Source: Streptomyces antnestii
GTDB taxonomy: Bacteria; Actinomycetota; Actinomycetes; Streptomycetales; Streptomycetaceae
Length of the DNA: 64,000 nucleotides
Direction: 5' to 3'
NCBI RefSeq assembly: GCF_004005495.1
Contig: NZ_RZYA01000007.1
Location: forward strand, 248,001 to 312,000
The notes under the pieces are model-generated. The model was not told where the DNA came from. It did not search any database and saw only the letters and a list, made by a program, of their open reading frames with translations. Both the position numbers and the translations under genes were made by a program. Shown here piece by piece: positions 43,159-52,602 of this stretch (position 1 is its first letter; each line of letters opens with the position of its first letter).

Positions 43159-43188
43159 CCGGAAACAATCCGACCGGAAACAATCCGA
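43159..43188. repeat. Perfect 15-bp tandem repeat
   Basis: CCGGAAACAATCCGA occurs twice in direct succession (43159-43173 and 43174-43188) in the gap before the truncated MFS gene. It is AT-richer than its surroundings. No function is evident. Confidence 0.8.
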
Positions 43189-43223
43189 TTGGCAAGTCGT
43201 GCCCGCTGCGGCGACAGCCCTCA

Positions 43224-43830
43224 GTGACCTCCCCCGCCCCCTCCCGATCCCCGCTCCGCCCCCGCAGACCCGCCTGGGCCGGGCGCAACTACGGCCTGCT
43301 CGCCGGGGCCGCGTTCGTGACGACGCTCGGCAGTCACGGGGCGTTGATCGCGTCCGCGTTCGCGGTCCTGGACGCGGGCGGTGACGGTGGGGACGTCGGG
43401 CTCGTGGCCGCCTCGCGCACCCTGACCCTCGTCCTGTTCCTGCTTGTCGGCGGAGCCGTCGCCGACCGGCTGCCGCGCCACCATGTGATGGTCGCGGCGA
43501 ACGCCCTCAACTTCCTCTCGCAGGGCGCCTTCGCGCTGCTCGTCCTGACCGGGGAACCGAGCCTGTGGCAGATGATGCTGCTCAGCGCGCTGGGCGGCAC
43601 CGGGCAGGCCTTCTTCAACCCGGCGGCCGAGGGCATGCTGATGTCGTCGGTCACCGGGGAGCAGGCGAGCCGTGCGTTCGCCCTGTTCCGGATGGCGATG
43701 TCCGGCGCGGCCGTGGGCGGTGCGGCGCTCGGCGGGGCGATGGTCGCGGCGATCGGACCCGGCTGGGTGCTCGCCGTGGACGCGGTGGCGTTCGCCGTGG
43801 CGGGGGCGTTGCGCTCGTTCCTCGAGCCTC
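43224..43830 (+). pseudogene. MFS transporter, N-terminal fragment
   Basis: From the GTG at 43224 the sequence encodes the first half of an MFS exporter: NYGLLAGAAFVTTLGSHGALI, RTLTLVLFLLVGGAVADRLPRHHV, GEQASRAFALFRMAMSGAAVGG, and GPGWVLAVDAVAFAVAGALRSFLE. Similarity stops near 43826 at the end of the sixth segment. The frame then runs into the reverse strand of a nitroreductase remnant. A matching C-terminal piece lies at 46166-46463, so this is probably the left half of a gene broken by insertion and deletion. Confidence 0.85.
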
Positions 43831-43840
43831 GCTGCGACGT

Positions 43841-44310
43841 TCAGATGACGGTCTGCAGATACATGCCGACGTCGGACCATTGCGGCCGTCCCAGGCCGCG
43901 GTCGATAAGGCAGAACAGGGCGGCGGGCGCCCGAAACAGTCCCAGTTCGCCGAAGCGGACCGCTGGCGCGCCTCCCAGTCCTCACGCCCGACGCCGAGTG
44001 CGCTGTAGCGCTCATGGCCGAAGGCGGATCGGCGCTCGTGGTACGGGGACTTCGGCGCGGCCGGGTACATCTCGTACTCCCGCTCGTCCCAGGGGTCGCC
44101 TGCGGCCACGCGCTCGCCGGCGCGCCTCTTGAGCTCGGCCAGCGGCCGGCCGATCAGCACGTAGGTACGCCACGGCTGGAGGTTCGATCCGGACGGCGCC
44201 CGGGCCGCGGCGGAGAGCACGCGCTCCAGCACTGCCCTCGGTACTTGCCGGCTGGTGAATCCGCGAACCGCTCGTCGGCTCGTGACCGCCTCATAGACGT
44301 CCAGGATCAT
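43841..44310 (-). pseudogene. Nitroreductase family protein, truncated and frameshifted
   Basis: From ATG 44310 it reads VYEAVTSRRAVRGFTSRQVPRAVLERVLSAA and APSGSNLQPWRTYVLIG, the nitroreductase N-terminus with the FMN-binding Arg and Ser. Near 43926-43932 the frame breaks: after NWDCFG the sense continues in another frame as APAALFCLIDRG, LGRPQWSDVGMYLQTVI, then a stop at 43841. One missing base in a G run would explain the shift. The C-terminal third of the gene is also absent, lost at the junction with the MFS fragment. GGGAGG precedes the start. Confidence 0.85.
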
Positions 44311-44333
44311 CTACCTCCCTCATCTGTTCCGTT

Positions 44334-44349
44334 TGACCACTCGTGGTCA
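44334..44349. promoter_or_regulatory. Perfect palindrome upstream of the nitroreductase remnant
   Basis: TGACCAC-TC-GTGGTCA, 7-bp arms, 24 bp upstream of the remnant's ATG. It has the form of a TetR- or MarR-type operator. No regulator gene remains beside it. The 259-bp stretch 44311-44569 around it holds nothing else I can identify. Confidence 0.5.
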
Positions 44350-44569
44350 GAAAAACGGAAAGCCCAGTCCGCCCACTGGTACCGGCGCGCCAAACGCTGT
44401 GCACCTGCGGTCGAAAGATGCGACGTCGAACGGCAAGTCCCACCCGAGAGCCGCGCCGCACCGCCGATACGGAAGGCGTCGAGCCCGGCGGCGCGCGAGG
44501 CGGGCGGTTGGCGAGGTGGGCGACGGGGTGGCTCTTTGCGGTCTGCGTACCTCAGAGGGTGCGAGCGGG

Positions 44570-45298
44570 TCAGGAGAGCCAGTCGGTGTAGCGGGTGGGG
44601 GCGAGGTGGGCGTGCTCGTCGGTGAGGACGTCGCCCTTGACGGCGGCGAACATGCCGGCGGTGGGGTCGGTGACGACCGTGCGGTTGTCGCCCTTGTGCG
44701 ACAGGGTGATGCGGCCCAGCTCGTCCAGGGAGAAGATCTCGGGGCCGGCGATGTTGTGAATGCTGTTCAACGGGGCGCCTGCGGCGACCTGTGCCACCGC
44801 GTTGGCCACGTCCTTGGCGGCGATCGGCTGGATCGGCGTGGCGGGCAACCGGACAGTGTCGCCGTCGGCGGTCCAGGACATGACGGCGTCCATGAACTCC
44901 ATGAACTGCGTCGCCCGGACGATCGAGTAGGGGACCGGCCCGGCCGCGAGGATCTGCTCCTGGAGCACCTTGGCCTTGTAGTAGTCCAGCTCCGGCACCT
45001 GGTCCGCCCCGACGATCGAGAGAATGACGAAGTGACCGACGCCGCCCTTGTGGGCCGCGGCCAGGAGGTTGTCCATCGAGGTCTGGAAGAAGACCGGGGA
45101 GGCTTCGTCGAAGGTCGGGGAGTTCGTCAGGTTGACGACGACGTCGGCTCCCGCTACCGCCTCGTCCAGTCCCTGGCCGCTGATGACATCGACCCCGGTG
45201 GACTTCGAGTGGGGTACCGCCTCGTGCCCGGCGGCATTCAGGTCTGTGACGACCTGCGATCCGATCAGCCCGGTACCGCCGATGACTGCGATCTTCAT
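44570..45298 (-). CDS. NmrA-like NAD(P)-binding protein
   Basis: 242 residues from ATG 45298 (GAAAGG upstream). Atypical SDR: N-terminal MKIAVIGGTGLIGSQVV, then ADVVVNLTNSPTFDEAS, LDYYKAKVLQEQIL with the YxxxK, and IVRATQFMEFMDAVM. Related proteins are NADPH sensors or quinone oxidoreductases. It appears intact although it is surrounded by broken genes, so it is either under selection or recently arrived. Confidence 0.88.
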   Translation of the reverse strand: MKIAVIGGTGLIGSQVVTDLNAAGHEAVPHSKSTGVDVISGQGLDEAVAGADVVVNLTNSPTFDEASPVFFQTSMDNLLAAAHKGGVGHFVILSIVGADQVPELDYYKAKVLQEQILAAGPVPYSIVRATQFMEFMDAVMSWTADGDTVRLPATPIQPIAAKDVANAVAQVAAGAPLNSIHNIAGPEIFSLDELGRITLSHKGDNRTVVTDPTAGMFAAVKGDVLTDEHAHLAPTRYTDWLS

Positions 45299-45420
45299 AA
45301 GGTGCCTTTCGCTGAGATTATGCGGGCAAATATGGCATATCGGGCACCATGCGGGTGCGGCAACATGCGCCTCATTCGACCGAGGAGGGGCGGCGTCAGA
45401 GACCGTCGACGAAGGTGACC

Positions 45421-46095
45421 GTCTCATTGGACGGCCTTGCGTCACCGGTCGTGTCCGCAGGCCGCTGGCAACAGGCCAACGGGCTGTTGCGGGTGGGCAC
45501 CAATGGCTCCCTCGCCTGGGGTGGTCGCACGGCCGCGCAAGAGAGCGTCGGGCTGGGCCGACCTGCGCGAGGGTTGGCGCAGGTTCGCTTCCCGGCAGTG
45601 GTCATGGGCCGTCGTCGCTCAATACGCGGTGGTCGTTGCTCAATGCCAACGTCGGTGTCCTGGCCCCGCTGACGGCCGCGCAGCATCTTGGCCGGGCACG
45701 GGCATGGTCAGTCATCGTGGCAGCTCAGGCCCTGGGCGCCATCGTTGGCGCGGGACTCGCCGCCCGTGTGCGGGTGAACCGTCCCAATCCGGCCGCCGTA
45801 CCGATCGCTCTGCTCAGCTCTGAAGCTCCCGTATGGCTGATCGTCACAGCCATGTTCGCTGCGCGGTTCCCTGGCTTTCGCCCCGCTCGGACTGCTGATC
45901 GCCGGACCCATCGCCGCTGCCGTGGGCACCGGCCGAGCCTTGGCCGGCTGTGCATCCCTGGTCGTCCTGGCGACCATGACCGCCCTCCTCGCGCCACAGG
46001 TGCGCAACCTGCGTGCCGAGGCTGACAAACGCTCTGGCGCAGCACCTACGGCTGAGGCAGCGGAGCATCAGGTTGCCAGGGAAGGGGCGGGCTGA
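45421..46095 (+). pseudogene. MFS transporter relic, multiply frameshifted
   Basis: Pieces of an MFS exporter appear in order but in different frames. RWQQANGLLRVGTN lies near 45465, WADLREGWRRFASRQWSWAVVAQ from 45554, and SLLNANVGVLAPLTAAQHLG through VPIALLSSEAPVWLIVTAM at about 45630-45876. From 45877, PLGLLIAGPIAAAVGTGRALAG and VVLATMTALLAPQVRNL run to a stop at 46093-46095. Segments between these pieces are missing. At least two frameshifts and two deletions are needed, so it is an old relic, perhaps a mosaic of two homologous genes. Confidence 0.8.
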
Positions 46096-46165
46096 ATCAC
46101 GCGATGAGCACCCCAGCTGAGCGAAGACCAAAACAGCGTGGGAGGCGGCTACATTCACTCAGGTG

Positions 46166-46463
46166 TTGCGCGCTGCACCAGGAGATCCCGGAGGAGAAAC
46201 TGTCGCGGGTCTCCGCCTACGACTGGTTCGGCTCCGTGGCGATGGTGCCTGTCGCCACCGCGCTCGCGGGACCCGCGGAGGCGGCCTTCGGCCGGGCGCC
46301 CTCGCTGTGGGGGTGCGCCGCGCTGGTCGCCGTGTCGACCGCGGCGGTCCTCCTCGTACCGGACGTACGACGCCTGACGCGCCGGCCGGCCGACGCCGGG
46401 AAGGCGTCCGTGCCGGAGCCCGTCTCAGCCGATGCCGAACGATCCGCCGGGCGGCTCGGGTGA
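46166..46463 (+). pseudogene. MFS transporter, C-terminal fragment
   Basis: ALHQEIPEEKLSRVSAYDWFGSVAMVPVATALAGP, then LWGCAALVAVSTAAVLLVPDVRRL, is the well-known C-terminal part of actinobacterial MFS exporters. There is no start or N-terminus; similarity begins abruptly at about 46166. It probably belongs to the N-terminal piece at 43224, with the middle of the gene lost. Its 3' end overlaps the convergent spermidine-synthase-like gene by 39 bp. Confidence 0.85.
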
Positions 46464-47270
46464 CGGCACGGCGTCCTCGTCCCCCACGGGCTTCGCGTCG
46501 CCGATGAAGCGGCGCAGCGCGGCGCCGTGCTCGACGCGGGCGGGAAACACGTCGGCCGCGGCGCGCCGGGCCAGTGCCTCGGTGTCGAACTCCTCGTGCG
46601 AGGCGACGAGCACCGTGTTCCCGAAGCGCCTGCCCCGCAGCACGGCGGGCTCCGCGATCAGGGCCAGGTGCTCGAACACCGCGGAGAACGTGGCGAGTTG
46701 GGAGCGCAGGAACGCGAACGGGGCGCCGTCGGCGAGGTTCGCCGCGTAGACACCGGTGGGGCGCAGGACCCGGTCCGCCGCGCGGGCGTAGGCCTCCGTG
46801 GTCAGGTGGGCCGGGACCCTGGATCCGCCGAAGACGTCCGCCACGAGCACGTCGGCGCTGTCCGCGTCGGCCGACTCCAGCCAGGCGCGGGCGTCGGCGC
46901 CGTGTACGGAGATACCCGCGCCGTCCGGGACCGGAAGGTGTTCGGCGACCAGGGCGAGCAGCGCGCGGTCCGCCTCGACGACGTCCTGGCGTGAACCGGG
47001 CCGGGTCGCCGCCACATAGCGGGGCAGGGTGAGCGCGCCGCCGCCGAGATGCAGCGCGCCGAGGGGCCGCCCGGGCTCGGCCACGCAGTCGAGGACATGG
47101 CCGAGCCTGCGCGCGTACTCGAACTCGAGATGGTCCGGCGCGTCCAGATCGACGTACGACTGCGGGGCGCCGTCGACCGTGAGCAGCCAGGCCCTGCGCC
47201 GGTCCACGTCGGGCATCAGCTTGGCGGTTCCGTGATCGACGGTCCTCGTCACGGGTATCGGCTCGTCCAC
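46425..47270 (-). CDS. Spermidine synthase-like protein
   Basis: 281 residues, GTG start at 47270. The aminopropyl/methyltransferase-like Rossmann core is seen in ALHLGGGALTLPRYVAATRPGSRQDVVEAD, VHGADARAWLES and DVLVADVFGGSRVPAHLTTEAYARAADRVLRPTGVYAANLAD. Many actinobacterial proteins of this type lack residues for polyamine binding, and their role is not known. A possible terminator of the upstream patatin gene lies just before its start. Confidence 0.88.
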   Translation of the reverse strand: MDEPIPVTRTVDHGTAKLMPDVDRRRAWLLTVDGAPQSYVDLDAPDHLEFEYARRLGHVLDCVAEPGRPLGALHLGGGALTLPRYVAATRPGSRQDVVEADRALLALVAEHLPVPDGAGISVHGADARAWLESADADSADVLVADVFGGSRVPAHLTTEAYARAADRVLRPTGVYAANLADGAPFAFLRSQLATFSAVFEHLALIAEPAVLRGRRFGNTVLVASHEEFDTEALARRAAADVFPARVEHGAALRRFIGDAKPVGDEDAVPSPEPPGGSFGIG

Positions 47271-47285
47271 GCGTCCATTGTGCCG

Positions 47286-47307
47286 GGCGCCCGGGTGTGC
47301 GGGCGCC
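47286..47307 (-). terminator. Stem-loop after the patatin gene
   Basis: GGCGCCCG (47286-47293) pairs with CGGGCGCC (47300-47307), with a 6-nt loop. It lies 77 bp beyond the patatin stop and just before the start of the spermidine-synthase-like gene. Confidence 0.45.
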
Positions 47308-47383
47308 GCTCAGCGCTCTCCCTCTGCCCACACGCGGTTGCCCCCGCGATCCGGGCGTCCGTGCTCGGGGGACGCCACCCCAG

Positions 47384-48247
47384 TCACCGGCGGCGCCCTT
47401 TACTCAGCCGGCCCCACACCCTCGCCACCTCCGCCGCGTGGGCCGCCGCCTGTTCCCGTCCCGCGCGGGCGGCCGGCGCGCGGTAGGACGGGTCCAGGCT
47501 GTTGTGGCCCATCGCCTTTCTGGTGGTGCGGTCGGGGGTGACGAGGGCGACCCTCGCCCCGCTCGCGCTGAGGCGTTCGGCCTGGGAGCGGGCCGATGCG
47601 AGTGCGCCGCCGCCCGTGGCGACCGGGGCGACGACGACCACACGGTCGTATCCCTCGGCGAGCTGCGCGTTGGCCGGGGAGCGGACGCCTCCGTCGATCC
47701 AGCGGCCGTCCCCGATCGTGACCGGCGGCCAGACGCCCGGCACGGCGCAGCTGGCGGCGACGGCGTCGACCAGGCCGACGCCGCTGTCCCGGTCGAAGAC
47801 GCGGAACTCCCCCGTCGTCGCGCGCACGGCGGTCACCAGGAGCGGCCGCCCGGGCCAGTCGTGCGACACGAGGCGCCCCTCGATAACCGCGCGCCGCGTC
47901 GCCTCGTCCGGGGTGTCCGCGGCGAGCGCGATGTGCCCCATCGTGCGGCCGAAGTCCTCCGGAGTACGGGCGGAGAGCGCGGCGCGGGCGTGGCGGAAGG
48001 TGCCGGCGGGGCTGAGGTGACCGGGGATCTCCCCGTGGGGCGCGGCGAGTTGACGCTCGTACAGCCCTTCGGGAGTGAGTAGGCCCGACGTGAGTTGTGC
48101 CCCGACGACGGCGCCCGCGGAGGTGCCGATCACGGTGTCGGCGTCCCACAGGCCGACGCCGGCCTCGGCGAGCCCGTACAGGATGCCCGCCGTCCAGCCG
48201 ATGCCCGAGAGGCCGCCGCCCCCGAGCACGAGTGCCCTGCCCGTCAC
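47384..48247 (-). CDS. Patatin-like phospholipase
   Basis: 287 residues, GTG start with GGAGG upstream. The oxyanion motif GGGGLSGIGW is near the N-terminus. The nucleophile elbow is GTSAG near residue 43, and the catalytic aspartate is in DGRWIDGG (the DGG motif). It should be a serine/aspartate-dyad lipid acyl hydrolase. No signal peptide is seen. Confidence 0.92.
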   Translation of the reverse strand: MTGRALVLGGGGLSGIGWTAGILYGLAEAGVGLWDADTVIGTSAGAVVGAQLTSGLLTPEGLYERQLAAPHGEIPGHLSPAGTFRHARAALSARTPEDFGRTMGHIALAADTPDEATRRAVIEGRLVSHDWPGRPLLVTAVRATTGEFRVFDRDSGVGLVDAVAASCAVPGVWPPVTIGDGRWIDGGVRSPANAQLAEGYDRVVVVAPVATGGGALASARSQAERLSASGARVALVTPDRTTRKAMGHNSLDPSYRAPAARAGREQAAAHAAEVARVWGRLSKGRRR

Positions 48248-48296
48248 GTGAGACCTCCGCTCTCCGCTGCCCGGCGCCAGTGTGGCGGACGTGCGG

Positions 48297-48331
48297 CTGC
48301 CCGCCTCCCGCGGGGTGCGGGAGGCGGGCAG
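48297..48331 (-). terminator. Strong terminator hairpin of tuf3
   Basis: A perfect 15-bp GC-rich stem: CTGCCCGCCTCCCGC (48297-48311), a 5-nt loop, and GCGGGAGGCGGGCAG (48317-48331). It starts 14 bp beyond the tuf3 stop codon on the minus strand, ahead of the patatin gene. Confidence 0.85.
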
Positions 48332-48345
48332 CTCTGGTCATCCGC

Positions 48346-49515
48346 TCAGCCGACGGAGCTGACGGTGCCCGCGCCGACGGTGCGCCCGCCCTCGCGGATC
48401 GCGAAGCCGAGGCCCGCCTCCAGGGGCATGTCGCGGCCGAGCTCGACCGTCATGGTGACGGTGTCACCGGGCCGGGCGACGGCGGCCTCGCCGAGGTCGA
48501 CGTCCCCGACGACGTCCGCCGTCCGCAGGTAGAACTGCGGCCGGTAGCCGGTCGCGACCGGTGTCGTGCGGCCGCCCTCGGCCGCCGACAGGACGTACAC
48601 CTGGGCCGTGAAGCGGCGGCTCGGGCTGACGCTGCCCGGCGCCGCGACGACGTCGCCGCGGCGGACCGCGTCGCGGGGGACGCCGCGCAGCAGCAGCGCC
48701 ACGTTGTCCCCGGCCTGCGCCTCGTCCATGGGCTTGCCGAAGGTCTCCAGGCCCGTGACGACCGTGTCGACGTCGGCTCCGAACACCTCGACCTTGTCGC
48801 CGACCCGCACCCGGCCGCGCTCGACGGCTCCGGTGACGACCGTGCCGCGGCCGGTGATGGTCAGCACGTTCTCCACGGGCAGCAGGAACGGCGCGTCCAC
48901 GTACCGCTCGGGCATGGGCACATACGTGTCCACGGCGTCGAGCAGCGCGTCGATCGCCCCCGTCCAACGGGGGTCGCCCTCCAGGGCCTTGAGCCCGGAG
49001 ACCCGCACCACGGGGACGGAGTCGCCGCCGTACCCGTGCGCGGACAGCAGCTCGCGGACCTCCAGCTCGACGAGGTCGGTGAGCTCCTCGTCCCCGGCGT
49101 CCGCCTTGTTGAGGGCTACGACGATGTGGTCGACGCCGACCTGCCGGGCGAGCAGGACGTGCTCGGCGGTCTGCGGCATGATCCCGTCGAGCGCGGAGAC
49201 GACGAGGATCGCCCCGTCGAGCTGCGCGGCCCCGGTGACCATGTTCTTGACGTAGTCGGCGTGGCCGGGCATGTCGACGTGCGCGTAGTGGCGGGTGTCG
49301 GTCTCGTACTCGACGTGCGCGATGTTGATGGTGATGCCGCGGGCGGCCTCCTCCGGGGCGCGGTCGATGCGGTCGAAGGGCACGAACGTGCCGGCGCCGC
49401 GCCCGGCGAGGACCTTGGTGATGGCGGCGGTGAGGGTGGTCTTGCCGTGGTCGACGTGTCCCATGGTGCCGATGTTGAGGTGCGGCTTGGTCCGCACGTA
49501 TGCCGTCTTGGGCAT
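48346..49515 (-). CDS. tuf3: Divergent elongation factor Tu (EF-Tu3)
   Basis: 389 residues. The G domain has GHVDHGKT (residues 19-26), DMPGHADYVKNM, and NKAD. The effector region reads RAPEEAARGITINIAHVEYETD, diverged from the usual EF-Tu. Domains 2 and 3 are complete (TGRGTVVTGAVERG, PQFYLRTADVVGDV). Streptomyces often carry this third, divergent tuf gene outside the str operon; it is thought to be expressed under special conditions. It is monocistronic, with a 425-bp upstream gap and a strong terminator. It might tolerate elfamycin-type inhibitors, but nothing here links it to the cluster 20 kb away. Confidence 0.9.
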   Translation of the reverse strand: MPKTAYVRTKPHLNIGTMGHVDHGKTTLTAAITKVLAGRGAGTFVPFDRIDRAPEEAARGITINIAHVEYETDTRHYAHVDMPGHADYVKNMVTGAAQLDGAILVVSALDGIMPQTAEHVLLARQVGVDHIVVALNKADAGDEELTDLVELEVRELLSAHGYGGDSVPVVRVSGLKALEGDPRWTGAIDALLDAVDTYVPMPERYVDAPFLLPVENVLTITGRGTVVTGAVERGRVRVGDKVEVFGADVDTVVTGLETFGKPMDEAQAGDNVALLLRGVPRDAVRRGDVVAAPGSVSPSRRFTAQVYVLSAAEGGRTTPVATGYRPQFYLRTADVVGDVDLGEAAVARPGDTVTMTVELGRDMPLEAGLGFAIREGGRTVGAGTVSSVG

Positions 49516-49940
49516 GGCTCGTTCCTTGAGCTCGAAGCTGAGTGGGACCCCCGGGAGCCTGCCGACCCTCCCCCTGCGGGGTCCGCCGGAATGTCCGGAG
49601 AGGGTCAGCTTCGGGCGCCGTCGACTGCGGCGGCCAGGAAGGCGGCAGCCTTCGCAGCGTCCGCGACTGCGGACGTGGCTGCGGGGAAGGCGTACCGGAA
49701 CATGACGCCGATCATTGCCTACGGAGCGTGGGGCGTCGAATGGTTTTCCGCAGGTCCCGGGGTGGCCCGTACTCGCTCGGGGCGTACGGGAGTTCAGGGC
49801 CCGATGTTCTTCAGGGCCTCGCGTACGGACAGGGCCTCGCGAACGGACAGGGGCGCGAGGCGGTCGCGCCGCACGGCACCGTGACGCTCGTGCGACGCAC
49901 CCTACGGCGAACTTACGCGATGGTCGGTTAGTCTCCCCGG
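49516..49940. other. tuf3/TVP38 divergent intergenic region
   Basis: 425 bp without a gene that I can support. It should contain the tuf3 promoter. It holds an 18-bp tandem repeat (AGGGCCTCGCGTACGGAC at 49813-49830, and again at 49831-49848 with one mismatch). TTAGTCT shortly before the TVP38 ATG is a possible -10 for a near-leaderless transcript. Confidence 0.5.
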
Positions 49941-50666
49941 ATGCCCGACACCGTCGCGACCCGTCCTGCCGGACTCGCCGCCGCCCGGCCGACGGCCCTC
50001 TCCGTGCGCTGCACCAGGGCTCTCCTCTCCCCGTGGGCACGGCTTTCCCTGCTGGTGGCGCTGCTCGCCGCGGGCGGGGTGACCGTGCTGCTGCTCCAGC
50101 CCCAGCGCCTCCTCGCGGACGGCTGGCCGCCCCAGCTGAGCGGCGTCGCGGCGGTCGTCCTGTTCGGCGTCGCGTACGCACTGTGCACGGTGGCCTTCGT
50201 CCCGCGGCCGCTGCTGAATCTCGCGGCGGGCGCGCTGTTCGGTTCCCCGCTCGGCACGGTGAGCTCTCTGGGCGGGACGGTCCTGGGCGCGGGCATCGCG
50301 TTCGGGCTCGGGCGGCTGCTCGGGCAGGACGCGCTGCGGCCGCTGCTCAGGGGGCGCTGGCTGAAGGCGGCCGACGGGCAGCTCAGCCGGCACGGGTTCC
50401 GGTCGATGCTGGCGGCGCGGCTGTTTCCCGGGGTGCCGTTCTGGGCGGCGAACTACTGCGCCGCTGTCTCCCGGATGGGCTGGGTGCCGTTCCTGCTGGC
50501 CACGGCGGTCGGTTCCGTCCCCAACACGGCGGCGTACGTCGTCGCCGGGGCCAGGGCCTCGACGCCGACGTCTCCCGCGTTCCTGGTCGCGATGGGGTTC
50601 ATCGCGGTGACGGGGGTCGGGGCCGCGGTGGTCGCGTGGTGCAAGCGTCACCACCTGCGCGGCTGA
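49941..50666 (+). CDS. TVP38/TMEM64 family membrane protein
   Basis: 241 residues with about six membrane segments: LSLLVALLAAGGVTVLLL, VVLFGVAYALCTVAFVPRPLLNLAAGALFG, SLGGTVLGAGIAFGLGRLLG. The family signature with an arginine and glycine, MLAARLFPGVPFWAANYCAAVSRM, is related to DedA. A role in lipid scrambling is inferred from the family. It ends 15 bp from the convergent thiolase stop. Confidence 0.9.
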   Translation: MPDTVATRPAGLAAARPTALSVRCTRALLSPWARLSLLVALLAAGGVTVLLLQPQRLLADGWPPQLSGVAAVVLFGVAYALCTVAFVPRPLLNLAAGALFGSPLGTVSSLGGTVLGAGIAFGLGRLLGQDALRPLLRGRWLKAADGQLSRHGFRSMLAARLFPGVPFWAANYCAAVSRMGWVPFLLATAVGSVPNTAAYVVAGARASTPTSPAFLVAMGFIAVTGVGAAVVAWCKRHHLRG

Positions 50667-50681
50667 CGTACCCCCGGTCGC

Positions 50682-51851
<1,170 letters not shown>

Positions 51852-51912
51852 GGTGCGGGCCTCCTTGGCCGTCGGGTCGGTACCCGGCGCCGATGACGAG
51901 TGAGCGATTACC

Positions 51913-51937
51913 GGTGAGTAGGAAAACTGGACTCACC
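51913..51937. promoter_or_regulatory. Inverted repeat in the thiolase/HxlR divergent region
   Basis: GGTGAGT (51913-51919) and ACTCACC (51931-51937) are exact inverted repeats with an 11-nt spacer. They lie between the thiolase start (51851) and the HxlR start (51985). HxlR-type regulators bind such spaced palindromes. Confidence 0.55.
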
Positions 51938-51971
51938 ATAGCTCCGTCGGTTGGAAAAGCAAACCCTCCCC

Positions 51972-51977
51972 TACACT
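51972..51977 (+). promoter_or_regulatory. Candidate -10 of the HxlR gene (leaderless)
   Basis: TACACT ends 7 bases before the ATG at 51985, so transcription would begin at or next to the start codon. TTGGAA at 51951-51956 is a possible -35, with a slightly short 15-bp spacer. Confidence 0.4.
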
Positions 51978-51984
51978 GGTGCGC

Positions 51985-52455
51985 ATGCCCGCTGCCAAGG
52001 ACCCGCGCCCCTGCTCGATCGCCGACACCCTGGCCGTGGTGGGCGAGAAGTACTCCCTCCTGGTCCTGCGTGAGGTGTGTCTCGGCAACGGACGCTTCGA
52101 CCAGCTGGTGCGCAACATCGGCGCCCCGCGCGACATCCTGGCGACGCGCCTGCGCCGCCTCGTCGACGCCGGGATCCTGCGGAAGGTCGCCTACCAGGAG
52201 CGCCCGCAGCGCTTCGAGTACCGGCCCACCACGGCCGGCCTCGAACTGGAGCCGGTCCTCATGACCCTCATGGCGTGGGGCGACCGCCATCTGCGCGCCG
52301 ACGACGACCGCCCGATGGTGATCGAGCACACCTGCGGCAACGAACTGGTCCCGGTCGTGACCTGCTCCGCGTGCGGCGACCCCGTCCACCACGAGGACCT
52401 GAGCGCCCACCCGCAGGCCCCGGGCTGGACGACGGCGGGGCCGGCGGCGGCCTAG
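51985..52455 (+). CDS. HxlR family transcriptional regulator
   Basis: 156 residues from the ATG at 51985; a GTG two codons upstream is an alternative. The winged HTH is PRPCSIADTLAVVGEKYSLLVLREV, GRFDQLVRNIGAPRDILATRLRRLVDAGIL. A C-terminal CxxC pair (VTCSACGDPV) may bind zinc or act as a redox switch. Divergent from the thiolase gene, which is its likely target. Confidence 0.92.
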   Translation: MPAAKDPRPCSIADTLAVVGEKYSLLVLREVCLGNGRFDQLVRNIGAPRDILATRLRRLVDAGILRKVAYQERPQRFEYRPTTAGLELEPVLMTLMAWGDRHLRADDDRPMVIEHTCGNELVPVVTCSACGDPVHHEDLSAHPQAPGWTTAGPAAA

Positions 52456-52602
52456 AGCGCGTTCCGGATGATGTGCACCTGACGAGGAGACCCTGTCGTC
52501 TTCTCTTCACCCAAGGGCGCTACGCTGCCCCACTGCGGCACCCCTTCACCCCCGTGCCGCTTCTCCGGTCAGCTCACGTCAGCACTTGGATCGCGTAACT
52601 TC

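Noticed and set aside
43224..44132. The truncated MFS gene as a functional short transporter
   Set aside because: Membrane segments stop after six and the frame then runs antisense through a nitroreductase remnant; the missing C-terminus is found at 46166-46463.
48346..49515. EF-Tu3 as the self-resistance gene of the biosynthetic cluster
   Set aside because: tuf3 is a normal Streptomyces gene, 20 kb away and separated by housekeeping genes. The cluster has no elfamycin-like features.
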